From TMED23 sp964566055 (lineage in GTDB: Bacteria > Pseudomonadota > Alphaproteobacteria > Rhodospirillales > UBA2165), in the NCBI GenBank assembly GCA_964566055.1, contig CAZMHI010000018.1:1-64000 (forward strand): DNA of 64,000 nucleotides, given 5' to 3'. Of the stretch, positions 1 to 7,941 are shown one piece after another; positions within the stretch are counted from its first letter, which is position 1, and every line of letters begins with the position of its first letter. The translations under genes and the position numbers were made by a program. Under the pieces are notes generated by a model. That model ran no database searches and was not told the origin of the DNA. It was given only the letters and a program-made list of their open reading frames with translations.

Positions 1-843
1 ACTTCGCCCACGTCCTGCACCTGCAGGGCGCCGTTGAGCATTATCAAAAAGCGCGTGCAGGTCGGTGACTGTAAAACCGATTGGGAAATTAACTTCGAGC
101 TTGCCAAACGCTTTAATCCCGAGGGCACCCAGCGTTGGGGCTCACCGGAGGAGTATTTCAACGAACGTCTGGCGCCTTCCGGTAAAACCTTTAAGGAAAT
201 GGAAGAAGCCGGCGGCTGGCTGATGCCTGAAGAGGGCCCGGCCAAACCGTACCACCGCCATGAACGCGGCCTGCTGCGCCAAGATGGCGAGCCCGGCTTT
301 AATACCCGCACCGGCAAAATTGAAGTTTATTGCACGGCTTATGAAGATTGGGATCTCGATCCCCTGCCGATGTATACCGAGCCGCCACAAAGTCCGGTCT
401 CAACACCGGAACTGCATGAGAAATATTCCTTGATCATGATCACCGGCGCCCGCAGTCAACTCTTCTTCCATTCGGAACTGCGCGGCATTCCTTGGCTCAG
501 GGAAAAAGAGCCTGATCCTTATGTCGAAGTTCATCCGGAAACCGCTAAAGAATACGATGTCTATGATGGTGAATGGATTTACCTCAAAAACGATCTCGGC
601 AAAGTGAAACGCAAGGTCATGATCACCGAGCGGGTTAAACCAACCGAAATTCAAACCCTGCATGGCTGGTGGATGCCCGAACAGGAAGGCGCTGAGCCCA
701 ATCTGTTTGGCGTCTGGGACTATCAGATCAACCAGCTTGTGCCCGGACCGCAGGAAAGCCAATCCGGTTTTGGCGGCGGACAATATAAGACCACCTTGGT
801 CACGCTTGAAAAATTTGAAGAAGGAGCCGCGGCCAATGGCTAA
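1..843 (+). CDS. Molybdopterin oxidoreductase large subunit, C-terminal part (5' truncated)
   Basis: C-terminal part of a DMSO-reductase-superfamily catalytic subunit that runs off the left edge. The reading frame is open from the edge; the first in-frame start-like codon is TTG at 34, but homologous sequence should continue upstream. Seen: a DWEINFELAKR segment typical of this family, and a C-terminal MGD-binding (MopB_CT-like) barrel with VEVHPETAKEYDVYDGEW and a Trp-rich LHGWWMPEQEG stretch. This resembles the PsrA/PhsA/PadB/acetylene-hydratase side of the superfamily; the substrate cannot be told. Bases 3-50 read more naturally in frame 3 (..LHLQGAVEHYQK) and join frame 1 at an A5 run (46-50), so a 1-base frameshift near the edge is likely. 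The stop overlaps the start of the next gene by 8 bp, so the two are probably translationally coupled as catalytic and electron-transfer subunits. Confidence 0.85.
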   Translation, partial: TSPTSCTCRAPLSIIKKRVQVGDCKTDWEINFELAKRFNPEGTQRWGSPEEYFNERLAPSGKTFKEMEEAGGWLMPEEGPAKPYHRHERGLLRQDGEPGFNTRTGKIEVYCTAYEDWDLDPLPMYTEPPQSPVSTPELHEKYSLIMITGARSQLFFHSELRGIPWLREKEPDPYVEVHPETAKEYDVYDGEWIYLKNDLGKVKRKVMITERVKPTEIQTLHGWWMPEQEGAEPNLFGVWDYQINQLVPGPQESQSGFGGGQYKTTLVTLEKFEEGAAANG

Positions 844-1171
844 GTATGGAATGTACATTGATTATGACTTTTGCACCGGTTGCCACTCTTGCGAGGTGGC
901 CTGTCAGCAGGAGCACAATTACCCGGTCGGCAAAAACGGCATCCGCGTCACCGAGCACGAATACGACACCGGCGAAAAGATCAAGATCGACTTCATGCCG
1001 TTCCTAACTGATCTCTGTGATCTTTGCATGCCGCGCGTGGCCGAGGGTGAGAAGCCCGCCTGCGTCAAGCATTGCCAATCGGCCTGTATGGAATTTGGCC
1101 TGACCAAAGACCTGGCTGAGAAACTTGGTGATAAGTCCAAGGTCGTGCTCTACACGGTACAGCCGGGGTAG
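836..1171 (+). CDS. Small two-cluster ferredoxin subunit of molybdoenzyme
   Basis: 111-residue Fe-S protein starting at ATG 836 (MAKYGMYIDYDFC), inside the 3' end of the preceding molybdoenzyme gene. Seen: one classical CTGCHSCEVAC motif (C-x2-C-x2-C-x3-C) near residue 13, and a second set CDLC...PACVKHCQSAC near residues 63-82, enough for two [4Fe-4S] clusters. DmsB/PsrB-type partners are usually about 180-250 residues with four clusters, so this is a minimal version. By position it should shuttle electrons to or from the upstream catalytic subunit. No membrane anchor subunit follows; the next gene is on the other strand. Confidence 0.85.
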   Translation: MAKYGMYIDYDFCTGCHSCEVACQQEHNYPVGKNGIRVTEHEYDTGEKIKIDFMPFLTDLCDLCMPRVAEGEKPACVKHCQSACMEFGLTKDLAEKLGDKSKVVLYTVQPG

Positions 1172-1182
1172 ATTAAACAAGC

Positions 1183-2115
1183 TTAGTGAGTTCGTTGCTG
1201 CACCGAATCCGATATCACATGTGCGATATCAGTATCTCCTTCGCTGACCTGAAGCGCGGAGACGATTGATTGAGCTAACTCTGGTAGCAGTTTGAGGCTC
1301 TGTGAGTCCGGCTCATTAACATCAAGACATATCATGTCGACGATGGTCATAAGTGTTTCACACAGCTCGCCGATATAGCCATATTTGGTGCCTTTAAGCA
1401 GGAGGTTAATTTTTCCGGTCGCGGCCTTTAATTCATCGAGGTCTTCGGTGACATCCATCACCGCCTTGCCGTCAAAGTACAGCGGCATGATCCGTTCAAC
1501 GAGAAAGTTTATCTGAAAGGCCTGCCGCTCAACTTTTTGTTCATTGAGGACATTGGAGTGATGTTCAATTTCGTCTTGGACACTGGATATTTCCCGGCCT
1601 TCAACGGCCGTAATTTTAATCGGATTGGGGACATCAATCTCAGGAATTTCCATGGTGCCAGGCCGGTGCGAAGAACGCCGCGTCGGGCCGATATAGTCGG
1701 ACGTGACGACAAATTTTTTGCGTTCCATAGTAAAAAACTTGATTCGTTTTAGGACTGAGCCGGCTGAAATTGGTTTCAAGAGTACATCATCTGAACCGGA
1801 ATCTATGATCCGCATGATGTCCTCTTTTTCCGGATCAAATGCCAAGGTTATGATGACAACAAATGGATTGTTGCCAATTTCATCATGGCGGATTTCTCTA
1901 ATCAGCTCGCAGACATCGCCTTTGGGAAACTCATGATCAACAATCAATAAATCAACGTTGTTTTCGCCAACCTGTTCGCGAACGAATTCGTAATCGTCGG
2001 TATCTGTGATGTCTCGAAAACCTTCATGAAATAAGATATTCCTGATTTCCGTTCTATTCTGCTTACCAGAATCAGCGATCAGCAGCCGAGTATTGGAAAA
2101 ATCAACGTCGGACAT
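1183..2115 (-). CDS. CheY-like response regulator with helical C-terminal region
   Basis: 310 residues. Residues about 8-130 form a receiver domain: phospho-acceptor D60 (LLIVDHEFPKGD), T90 in IIT, K114 in LLKPIS; the acidic pocket has only D15. It is followed by a YIGPTRR motif (about residue 142) like the FFGPDRRRR of the regulator at 2972-3508, and then by about 150 mostly helical residues with no DNA-binding motif I recognise (possibly a phosphotransfer or protein-interaction domain). No histidine kinase lies next to it. It converges on the ferredoxin gene with an 11-bp gap. Output function unknown. Confidence 0.8.
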   Translation of the reverse strand: MSDVDFSNTRLLIADSGKQNRTEIRNILFHEGFRDITDTDDYEFVREQVGENNVDLLIVDHEFPKGDVCELIREIRHDEIGNNPFVVIITLAFDPEKEDIMRIIDSGSDDVLLKPISAGSVLKRIKFFTMERKKFVVTSDYIGPTRRSSHRPGTMEIPEIDVPNPIKITAVEGREISSVQDEIEHHSNVLNEQKVERQAFQINFLVERIMPLYFDGKAVMDVTEDLDELKAATGKINLLLKGTKYGYIGELCETLMTIVDMICLDVNEPDSQSLKLLPELAQSIVSALQVSEGDTDIAHVISDSVQQRTH

Positions 2116-2218
2116 GGTCCTGGTCCCTAAAACGTTCCACCTATAGTTTATAGCTTTAGGGTAATTCCACCGTTAGCGCAGTGACCTAGATCACAACTCT
2201 AAATCAACCAATTTTTGC

Positions 2219-2770
2219 CTATTTCTCGCCGCCCTTGATGCGCCATTGCTTGAATTTGGCCGCGGTTGAACTGCAGGAAGCGAGTTCAAGATTACGTGAC
2301 ATAAATGGGCCAGCAGACCGGCTCGAACTCCCAACAACCAGACACAGGCCGCTGGAGCTGCCAGGCCGGAATTCCGAAGCCTGAGTATCATAGGTAAATT
2401 TTTGCGCCGAAGATGCAGCAGAACAGTCAAGCAAGCCAAATTTTACACCGGCAGCCGGAGCAGCTAATAGCGTTGCACATTTCCCGTCAAAGGTCGCGGA
2501 GCGGATTTGTCCTGTAGATTTGTTAAATAAAAACTGCACATCCCCACCGAATGGTTTGCAGGAATGGGCATGCAATCTATCGCCAAAGCCCCGCCCTACG
2601 GTATCGATGCACCAGCCTAATTTATCTTGCTCGTCGAGATTATCGGCCAGATATATAACTGGAGCCGGAGTTTGTAATTCAGGTGGCCCGGCATAGAGTG
2701 ATGTCGGAACGATCGCCAACAGCAGGAAGCCAGCAAGCCATAAAAATTTGGTAATAAAAATCTGTTTCAT
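2219..2770 (-). CDS. Exported R-type (ricin B) lectin-like protein
   Basis: 183 residues with an N-terminal signal peptide (Lys, hydrophobic core LWLAGFLLLAIVP, likely cleavage after SLYA at about residue 27). The mature part looks like a beta-trefoil lectin domain: repeated Cys-containing strands (GWCID, GKCATL, GLCLVV), spaced HSC/LDC/ASC elements, and QKF and KQWRI resembling the QxW repeats of ricin B lectins. There is one trefoil-sized unit and no attached enzyme. It is probably secreted or periplasmic, and carbohydrate binding is inferred only from the fold pattern. It is divergently arranged with the regulator at 2972 across a 201-bp AT-rich region. Confidence 0.6.
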   Translation of the reverse strand: MKQIFITKFLWLAGFLLLAIVPTSLYAGPPELQTPAPVIYLADNLDEQDKLGWCIDTVGRGFGDRLHAHSCKPFGGDVQFLFNKSTGQIRSATFDGKCATLLAAPAAGVKFGLLDCSAASSAQKFTYDTQASEFRPGSSSGLCLVVGSSSRSAGPFMSRNLELASCSSTAAKFKQWRIKGGEK

Positions 2771-2874
2771 TTTAATCTCCCCATTTTGGTTTTTTTATCT
2801 ACCTCTAACCGCAGTAATAAATCAAACGAAGATATTACGTGTTTCCGTCGAAATTGGTTATTCACAATTAATTA

Positions 2875-2907
2875 AGGGTTATCCCTATATATACAAGGGT
2901 ATTCCCT
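2875..2907. promoter_or_regulatory. Paired AGGG-N4-CCCT palindromes, putative operator
   Basis: Two near-identical palindromic sites, AGGGTTATCCCT (2875-2886) and AGGGTATTCCCT (2896-2907), start exactly 21 bp apart (two helical turns) in the divergent region between the lectin gene and the regulator gene. The right half of the second site coincides with the -35 position (TTCCCT, 2902-2907) of a plausible promoter whose -10 is TATAAC at 2925-2930 (17-bp spacer). A weak -35 covered by a dyad suggests activation by a dimeric regulator. The regulator's identity is unknown. Confidence 0.5.
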
Positions 2908-2971
2908 AATTTCGCGATTTGAGGTATAACGAACCGAAAATCACACTGAATTGCCAATTTGTGAGATTTAG

Positions 2972-3508
2972 ATGAAAAACTATAATCTTAGGAATATTAA
3001 CATTGCGGTTCTCGATGGCCATAAAACCATGCGCACATTGTTGCGCTCTGTCATTAAAGCTCTTGGAATCGAGCACATCAATGTCTCGGGAAATTCAGAA
3101 GAAATTTCCCAGTCGCAATCATTTGTTATACCTGATTTGATTTTCGCTGACTGGTCCCCAAATTTGGATGGCGTTAATTTCGTCAAGCAAATCAGAGGCA
3201 ATAAGAGCGTACATGACCGGTTTATTCCCATCGTCATGATCTCCGCTTTCAATGACTTGCCGCGAATATGCGCCGCCAGGGATGCTGGGGTCACAGAATA
3301 TTTGGCTAAACCGATTACAGCTGAACTCATCTATCGTCGGATCTGTACTCTGGTCGAACACCCACGCACCTATGTGCAATCGAAGAATTTTTTTGGCCCG
3401 GACCGGCGGCGGCGAAATCTCACTTTCGACCGGGACGAACGTCGTCTTGAGTCACCTAGTATGCCGGCCAATACTGATTATCGTTCCCGCGCCCGTGTGG
3501 CTGTGTAG
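2972..3508 (+). CDS. Single-domain response regulator with FFGPDRRRR tail
   Basis: 178 residues. Receiver domain at residues 8-130 with phospho-acceptor D60 (LIFADWSPNLDG), S91 and K113 (YLAKPI). It is followed by FFGPDRRRR at about residues 140-148 and a short basic/acidic tail with no output domain. The motif is shared in degenerate form with the regulator at 1183-2115, so the two are probably related. It begins at ATG 2972 about 65 bp downstream of a paired palindromic site and ends just before a strong rho-independent terminator, so it is probably transcribed alone. It lies upstream of the transhydroxylase genes but is separated from them by the terminator. No partner kinase is visible nearby. 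Confidence 0.85.
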   Translation: MKNYNLRNINIAVLDGHKTMRTLLRSVIKALGIEHINVSGNSEEISQSQSFVIPDLIFADWSPNLDGVNFVKQIRGNKSVHDRFIPIVMISAFNDLPRICAARDAGVTEYLAKPITAELIYRRICTLVEHPRTYVQSKNFFGPDRRRRNLTFDRDERRLESPSMPANTDYRSRARVAV

Positions 3509-3550
3509 GAACACATTTAATTACCACCCAGCCCAAATAATGCCTATCGC

Positions 3551-3597
3551 CTTCTCTCTCCGGCCCGGTAAAATTAGGGTCGGAGAGGGAAGTTTTT
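3551..3597 (+). terminator. Rho-independent terminator of the response regulator gene
   Basis: A 12-bp stem, cttctctctccg (3551-3562) with cggagagggaag (3581-3592; one mismatch), is followed directly by TTTTT (3593-3597). It lies 42 bp after the regulator stop codon. Confidence 0.8.
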
Positions 3598-3673
3598 CGG
3601 TATTCCAGGTAGTAATATTGTGGTTATTAAGATTTACCAATGATTACCAGCTTCCCTTAGTTTAACCCTCTTT

Positions 3674-3692
3674 CCATAACCAAGAGTTATGG
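3674..3692 (+). promoter_or_regulatory. Stem-loop in the leader of the transhydroxylase genes
   Basis: A perfect 7-bp hairpin, CCATAAC-caaga-GTTATGG, lies 84 bp before the athL-like start codon in an otherwise non-coding 180-bp leader. It could be part of a regulatory leader or an operator dyad. I could not match it to the molybdenum-cofactor riboswitch or to any other known element. Confidence 0.3.
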
Positions 3693-3776
3693 CAGTGGTG
3701 CAATCTACCATTGGACGGCAGGATAACTTCCCCGGCACTATGATTTTCAGATTTCACATCAATGATGGAGCCAGCC

Positions 3777-6296
3777 ATGGCCGAGCAAACTTTTACCAAT
3801 CTCACCAACGCCGGACCGGTCTCGGTCACGGTCAGGGATGATAAGATCATCCGCGTTCGGCCCTTGGATGCTGACCCGGACGACTTCAAGCCGTGGTCGA
3901 TAGAAGCGGACGGCAAAACCTATTCACCGCCTAAGAAATTTAATATTTCACCTTTCGCCTTTGGTGAGCGGGAACGGATTTATTCGGACAATCGCATCAA
4001 GTACCCGATGAAGCGGGTTGATTTCGATCCCGACGGAGAGCGCAATCCACAAAATCGCGGCAAGTCAGAGTTTGAACGTATTTCCTGGGATGAGGCGCTC
4101 GATATTGTCTCAGGTGAACTTAAGCGGGTTTCAGATACCTATGGCCCTTCCGCTGTTTCGGGCATGACATCGTCGCATCACAATTGGGGCATTGTTGGTT
4201 ATAAAATGGGGCCGTTCTGGCGCTTTTTCAATCAGCTTGGCTATACTCCGGTGTTTGATAATCCCGATAGCTGGGAAGGCTGGCATTGGGGAGCCACACA
4301 CACTTACGGCTTTTACTGGCGGCTCGGCATGCCCGAGCAATACGATCTTCTGGAAGACAGCCTCAAAAATGCGGAAATGATCGTCTATTGGTCAAATGAT
4401 CCGGATAGCACGCGCGGCATTTATACCGGTCAGGACTCAGCGATTTGGCGGCAATGGCTCAAAGAAAAAGACGTCGAGATGGTCTTTATCGACCCCTTCC
4501 AAAATTACACGGCAACAGCAATGGAGGGTAAATGGATTGCGCCCCGCATTGGCACCGACACCGCCATGGCGCTCTCGATTGCCTATATCTGGCTGACCGA
4601 AGGCACTTACGACAAAGAGTATATCGAAAGCCGCACCGTCGGATTTGATAATTTTAAAGATTACGTGTTGGGCTCAACCGACAACAAACCCAAGACGCCG
4701 GAATGGGCCTCTCAGGAATCAGGAGTGCCGGCGCGCATGATTACGGCGCTGGCCCGTCAATGGGCGAAAAAACGCACCGTATTATCAGCCGGCGCCCGGG
4801 GCGGTGAAGGTGGCGCCTGCCGCCAGGCCTTCGGCACCGAGTGGGCGCGCTTGATGGTCTTGCTGCAAGCAATGCAGGGTCTTGGCAAACCAGGAGTGAG
4901 CATTTGGGGCACCACAATGGGCGCACCGTTTGATGCCTCGATCTGGTTCCCGGGCTATGCTGATCCGGATGGCCGTATGAGCACGTCGAAAGCTGCTGAC
5001 CGGCGACCGGAAAACCCGACGCCGCAACGGCTTTACCGGCCAGATGTACCAGACGCCATTCTCAATCCGCCCTATAGCTGGGTCGGTGAAGGATTCTGTG
5101 GCCAGTCTCTGGAGCAACAGTTTATCCCCTACACCTATCCGGCCGAAGGCTGTTCGGAAATTAAGCTCTGGTACCGCTACGGCGGCTCCTTCATGGGCAC
5201 CATGAACGACACCACTAAATGGGTCGAGATGTATCAAAGCCCGAAACTTGAGTTTGTCGTCAATCAGGATTGCTGGTGGCAAAGTGAGACCAAGATGGCG
5301 GATATTATTCTGCCGGCCTGCACCCATATGGAGCGCGAGGACCTCGGCGAATGGGGCACCGGCAACGGCTATACCCAGCACGCTTCGAACGGCTGTAACT
5401 TCCGGGTCATCGTGCGCCAGCAGAAATGTATTGAACCTTTATGGGAGTCAAAATCCGACTACGATATTTTTTCGGCACTGGCTGAACGGCTCGGTTTTGG
5501 CGAGGACTTCACCGAAGGCAAAACCGACAAAGACTGGGCCAAAGCGTTTTTCGATATTTCTGACCTGCCCGATCATATCTCCTGGGAAGAGTTCGATAAA
5601 AAAGGCTATTACATCATCAATGTACCGGATGAGTACGAGCCAAGCCCGAGCCTCCGCTGGTTTGCTGAGGACCGTAATTGCGACACGCCCGATCTCGGTA
5701 ATCCAAAGCGAACCACCAATGAAGCCAACCAACTCGGCACCTATAGCGGCAAGATCGAATTTACCTCGGAAAGTCTGAGCGAACATTTTCCGGATGACGA
5801 AGAGCGCCCGGTGACGCCACGCTATATCGATAGCTGGGAAGGCCATAAATCACCTTTGGCCGATAAGTATCCGTTGCAGCTGCTGTCACCGCATCCCCGC
5901 TTCACCTTCCACACCCATTACGACGGGCAAACAACTTCATTGGATGATATTCCCGGTCATCGTATCAAGATCGACGGTTATCCTTATTGGCCTGCGCGGA
6001 TAAGCCCGGAAGATGCGGCGGAACGGGGCATCAAAGATGGCGATATCGTCAAGCTCCATAACGACCGGTCCGCCGGCGTGCTCTGCGCCGCCGTTGTCAC
6101 CGGACGGGTCCGACCCGGAATTATACATGCCTATGCCTCTTCAGGCGTGTATGATCCGCTGGAGCCCGGCAATCCAAATTCAATTGATCGCGGCGGCTGC
6201 GTTAACATGCTGACCCCGACCAAATTGATGTCGAAAAATGCTCCTGGCATGGCGCCGAATTCCTGTCTGATCGAGATTGAAAGGTGGGAGGCGTAA
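3777..6296 (+). CDS. athL: Pyrogallol-phloroglucinol transhydroxylase-like large subunit
   Basis: 839-residue molybdopterin enzyme. ATG 3777 is preferred over ATG 3762 because GGAG lies 6 bp upstream of it. The N-terminus lacks the usual Cys-x2-Cys [4Fe-4S] motif, as in the Pelobacter transhydroxylase large subunit (about 875 residues). Counting from this start, H134, D164, S165 and Y394 (SSHHNW, NPDSWEGW, FPGYAD) have exactly the mutual spacing (30, 1, 229) that I recall for catalytic H144, D174, Mo-ligand S175 and Y404 of that enzyme. The reference reaction is conversion of pyrogallol to phloroglucinol through a 1,2,3,5-tetrahydroxybenzene co-substrate, without net redox. The next gene encodes the matching small subunit. 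No signal peptide is seen, so it is likely cytoplasmic. The true substrate (another phenol, or a hydroxylation) is open, because the family also holds uncharacterised members. Confidence 0.8.
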   Translation: MAEQTFTNLTNAGPVSVTVRDDKIIRVRPLDADPDDFKPWSIEADGKTYSPPKKFNISPFAFGERERIYSDNRIKYPMKRVDFDPDGERNPQNRGKSEFERISWDEALDIVSGELKRVSDTYGPSAVSGMTSSHHNWGIVGYKMGPFWRFFNQLGYTPVFDNPDSWEGWHWGATHTYGFYWRLGMPEQYDLLEDSLKNAEMIVYWSNDPDSTRGIYTGQDSAIWRQWLKEKDVEMVFIDPFQNYTATAMEGKWIAPRIGTDTAMALSIAYIWLTEGTYDKEYIESRTVGFDNFKDYVLGSTDNKPKTPEWASQESGVPARMITALARQWAKKRTVLSAGARGGEGGACRQAFGTEWARLMVLLQAMQGLGKPGVSIWGTTMGAPFDASIWFPGYADPDGRMSTSKAADRRPENPTPQRLYRPDVPDAILNPPYSWVGEGFCGQSLEQQFIPYTYPAEGCSEIKLWYRYGGSFMGTMNDTTKWVEMYQSPKLEFVVNQDCWWQSETKMADIILPACTHMEREDLGEWGTGNGYTQHASNGCNFRVIVRQQKCIEPLWESKSDYDIFSALAERLGFGEDFTEGKTDKDWAKAFFDISDLPDHISWEEFDKKGYYIINVPDEYEPSPSLRWFAEDRNCDTPDLGNPKRTTNEANQLGTYSGKIEFTSESLSEHFPDDEERPVTPRYIDSWEGHKSPLADKYPLQLLSPHPRFTFHTHYDGQTTSLDDIPGHRIKIDGYPYWPARISPEDAAERGIKDGDIVKLHNDRSAGVLCAAVVTGRVRPGIIHAYASSGVYDPLEPGNPNSIDRGGCVNMLTPTKLMSKNAPGMAPNSCLIEIERWEA

Positions 6297-6297
6297 C

Positions 6298-7122
6298 ATG
6301 ACCAAATATTCAATGACGGTTGATGTCGACAAATGCACGGGTTGCTATGCATGTTTCCTGGCCTGCCGGGATGAGTTTAAAGGCAATGACTATCTGCCTC
6401 ACTCATCGGCGCAACCGGAAACAGGTCAAAACTGGATCAGAGTTGAAGAGACCGAGCGCGGCATCTTCCCCAAAGTCAAAGTCTCCTACACACCGGTCAT
6501 GTGCCAGCAGTGCGAGGACGCCCCGTGCATCGATGCTGGCTCGGACGGCGCGGTCTACCGGCGGGATGACGGTATTGTAGTGATTGATCCGGAAAAAGCA
6601 GCCGGTCAGAAAGCAATCGCCGACTCCTGTCCTTACGGCGTAATATCCTGGAATGAAGAACAGAACCTTGCCCAAAAATGCACCTTCTGCGCTCACCTTT
6701 TGGATAAGGGCGAAAATCCCCGTTGCTTCGAAGCTTGCCCGGTCTCGGTCATTCAGTTTGGTGATCTTGACGATGCTTCAAGTGCAGTTGCCAAGGCAGC
6801 TAGAGAAGGTGAACAGCTCAATCCTGAATTCGGGATAAATCCGGTCATCAGTTATTCAGGCTTACCCAAAAGGTTCGTTACCGGCGAAGTGATTGTTAAG
6901 AATGGTGAAACCGAAGAATGCATGGCAGGAGTTGGCGTTGTGCTAAAGAACGGTGATCAGGAACTATCCACGACTACCGATACTTTTGGTGATTTCGAGT
7001 TTGATGGCCTCACTGCCGACAGCAATTATACGCTGGTCATCAGCCATGACGACTACGCACCGGTGGAGCAATCCATTACGACTGAAAATGATGTGAATTT
7101 GGGGGTTATAGAGTTGGGTTAA
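6298..7122 (+). CDS. athS: Transhydroxylase-like small subunit: Fe-S domains plus C-terminal beta-barrel
   Basis: 274 residues starting at ATG 6298, one base after the large-subunit stop. Seen: CTGCYACFLAC (residue about 14), MCQQCEDAPC (about 68), SCPYG and CTFCAHLL...CFEACP (about 109-150), enough cysteines for three [4Fe-4S] clusters. Residues about 195-274 form a Cna-B/transthyretin-like beta domain (GEVIVKNGETEECMAGVGV ... TDTFGDFEFDGL). Both the length and the extra beta-barrel match the Pelobacter transhydroxylase small subunit (about 275 residues), and ordinary DmsB-type subunits lack it. The stop overlaps the convergent GST gene by 4 bp. This architecture is the best support for the transhydroxylase assignment. 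Confidence 0.82.
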   Translation: MTKYSMTVDVDKCTGCYACFLACRDEFKGNDYLPHSSAQPETGQNWIRVEETERGIFPKVKVSYTPVMCQQCEDAPCIDAGSDGAVYRRDDGIVVIDPEKAAGQKAIADSCPYGVISWNEEQNLAQKCTFCAHLLDKGENPRCFEACPVSVIQFGDLDDASSAVAKAAREGEQLNPEFGINPVISYSGLPKRFVTGEVIVKNGETEECMAGVGVVLKNGDQELSTTTDTFGDFEFDGLTADSNYTLVISHDDYAPVEQSITTENDVNLGVIELG

Positions 7123-7931
7123 CCATAAGCCGTTAAATACTCAGTGCGTTTTTGCTCGAAGTCGCCGACGACCTTGGCGCCTTCGATCCGCATGGTTTCG
7201 GTTTCATCCGCTGAGGGACCAACTCTAGCTTCGATATAGCTGGGCCGGGCTTGGGTTGCCTGCCACCATTTCTGTGTTAAGGGGCGATCCTGCAGCCAGG
7301 GCTCAACCAGTTGCAGTCCATCCAGACGGGCGACAAAGGGCGCCAGGTTCAAATCAGCCAAGGTAAATTGTTCGCCCATGACCCAGGGCCGGCCATCGGC
7401 CAGTTCTTTTTCGATTTTACTGAAAATTCGCTCCCAGGTCGCAATCGCCCGCAGCGCATACGGCGACTCGTAACCGTCATAGACGCAAGATTGCTGGCGT
7501 TGAGTACGCTCCAGCACGGTCTGTCCTTCCCAATACGCTTTCAAATCATCTTCCGACATGGCCAGCAGCTTGGCTCGAAAGACAGCGACAAAGGATAGAG
7601 AGGCGACGCCTTCATAGCCGGCTTCATCACTTTCCTTGATCCATTCCCGCATCTGCGCCTTGCCGGTCAGAGTATTTGGTTTTAACGGCGGATCGGGATA
7701 AAGGTCATCAAGATAATCGGCAATGACAGATGACTCGCGGATAATCTCACCATCATGCACTAAAGTCGGCACTTGGGCTTTGGGATTAATTTTCAAATAT
7801 TCAGGATCGAATTGCTGATGCTCGAACAGGTGAACATGGTGCGGCACCCAATCCGTGACGCCTTTTTCAGAAAGCGTCATCAAGGCGCGCTCGGAACAGA
7901 TCGAGTTTTCAAAATAGTAAAGCTCAAGCAT
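7119..7931 (-). CDS. Glutathione S-transferase family protein
   Basis: 270 residues; start taken at ATG 7931 (MLELYYFENSICS) because a GGGGG ribosome-binding site lies about 7 bp upstream, rather than at the upstream in-frame start. N-terminal thioredoxin-fold domain with SICSERA at the glutathione site, VPTLVHDGE (cis-Pro) and ESSVIADYLDD; then an all-helical C-terminal domain with the FTLADLNLAPF N-capping box. The middle region (about residues 95-155) is longer than in typical GSTs. It is the last gene of the minus-strand run birA-coaX-rnj-DUF1467-GST. Substrate not predictable. Confidence 0.85.
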   Translation of the reverse strand: MLELYYFENSICSERALMTLSEKGVTDWVPHHVHLFEHQQFDPEYLKINPKAQVPTLVHDGEIIRESSVIADYLDDLYPDPPLKPNTLTGKAQMREWIKESDEAGYEGVASLSFVAVFRAKLLAMSEDDLKAYWEGQTVLERTQRQQSCVYDGYESPYALRAIATWERIFSKIEKELADGRPWVMGEQFTLADLNLAPFVARLDGLQLVEPWLQDRPLTQKWWQATQARPSYIEARVGPSADETETMRIEGAKVVGDFEQKRTEYLTAYG

Positions 7932-7941
7932 TGAAGTCCCC

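Noticed and set aside
3689..3702. TGGCAG...TGCA resembling a sigma54 promoter before the transhydroxylase genes
   Set aside because: GG and GC are 7 bp apart instead of the required 10.
3660..3776. Possible molybdenum-cofactor riboswitch before the athL-like gene
   Set aside because: Apart from one 7-bp hairpin I could not fit the conserved core of that riboswitch.
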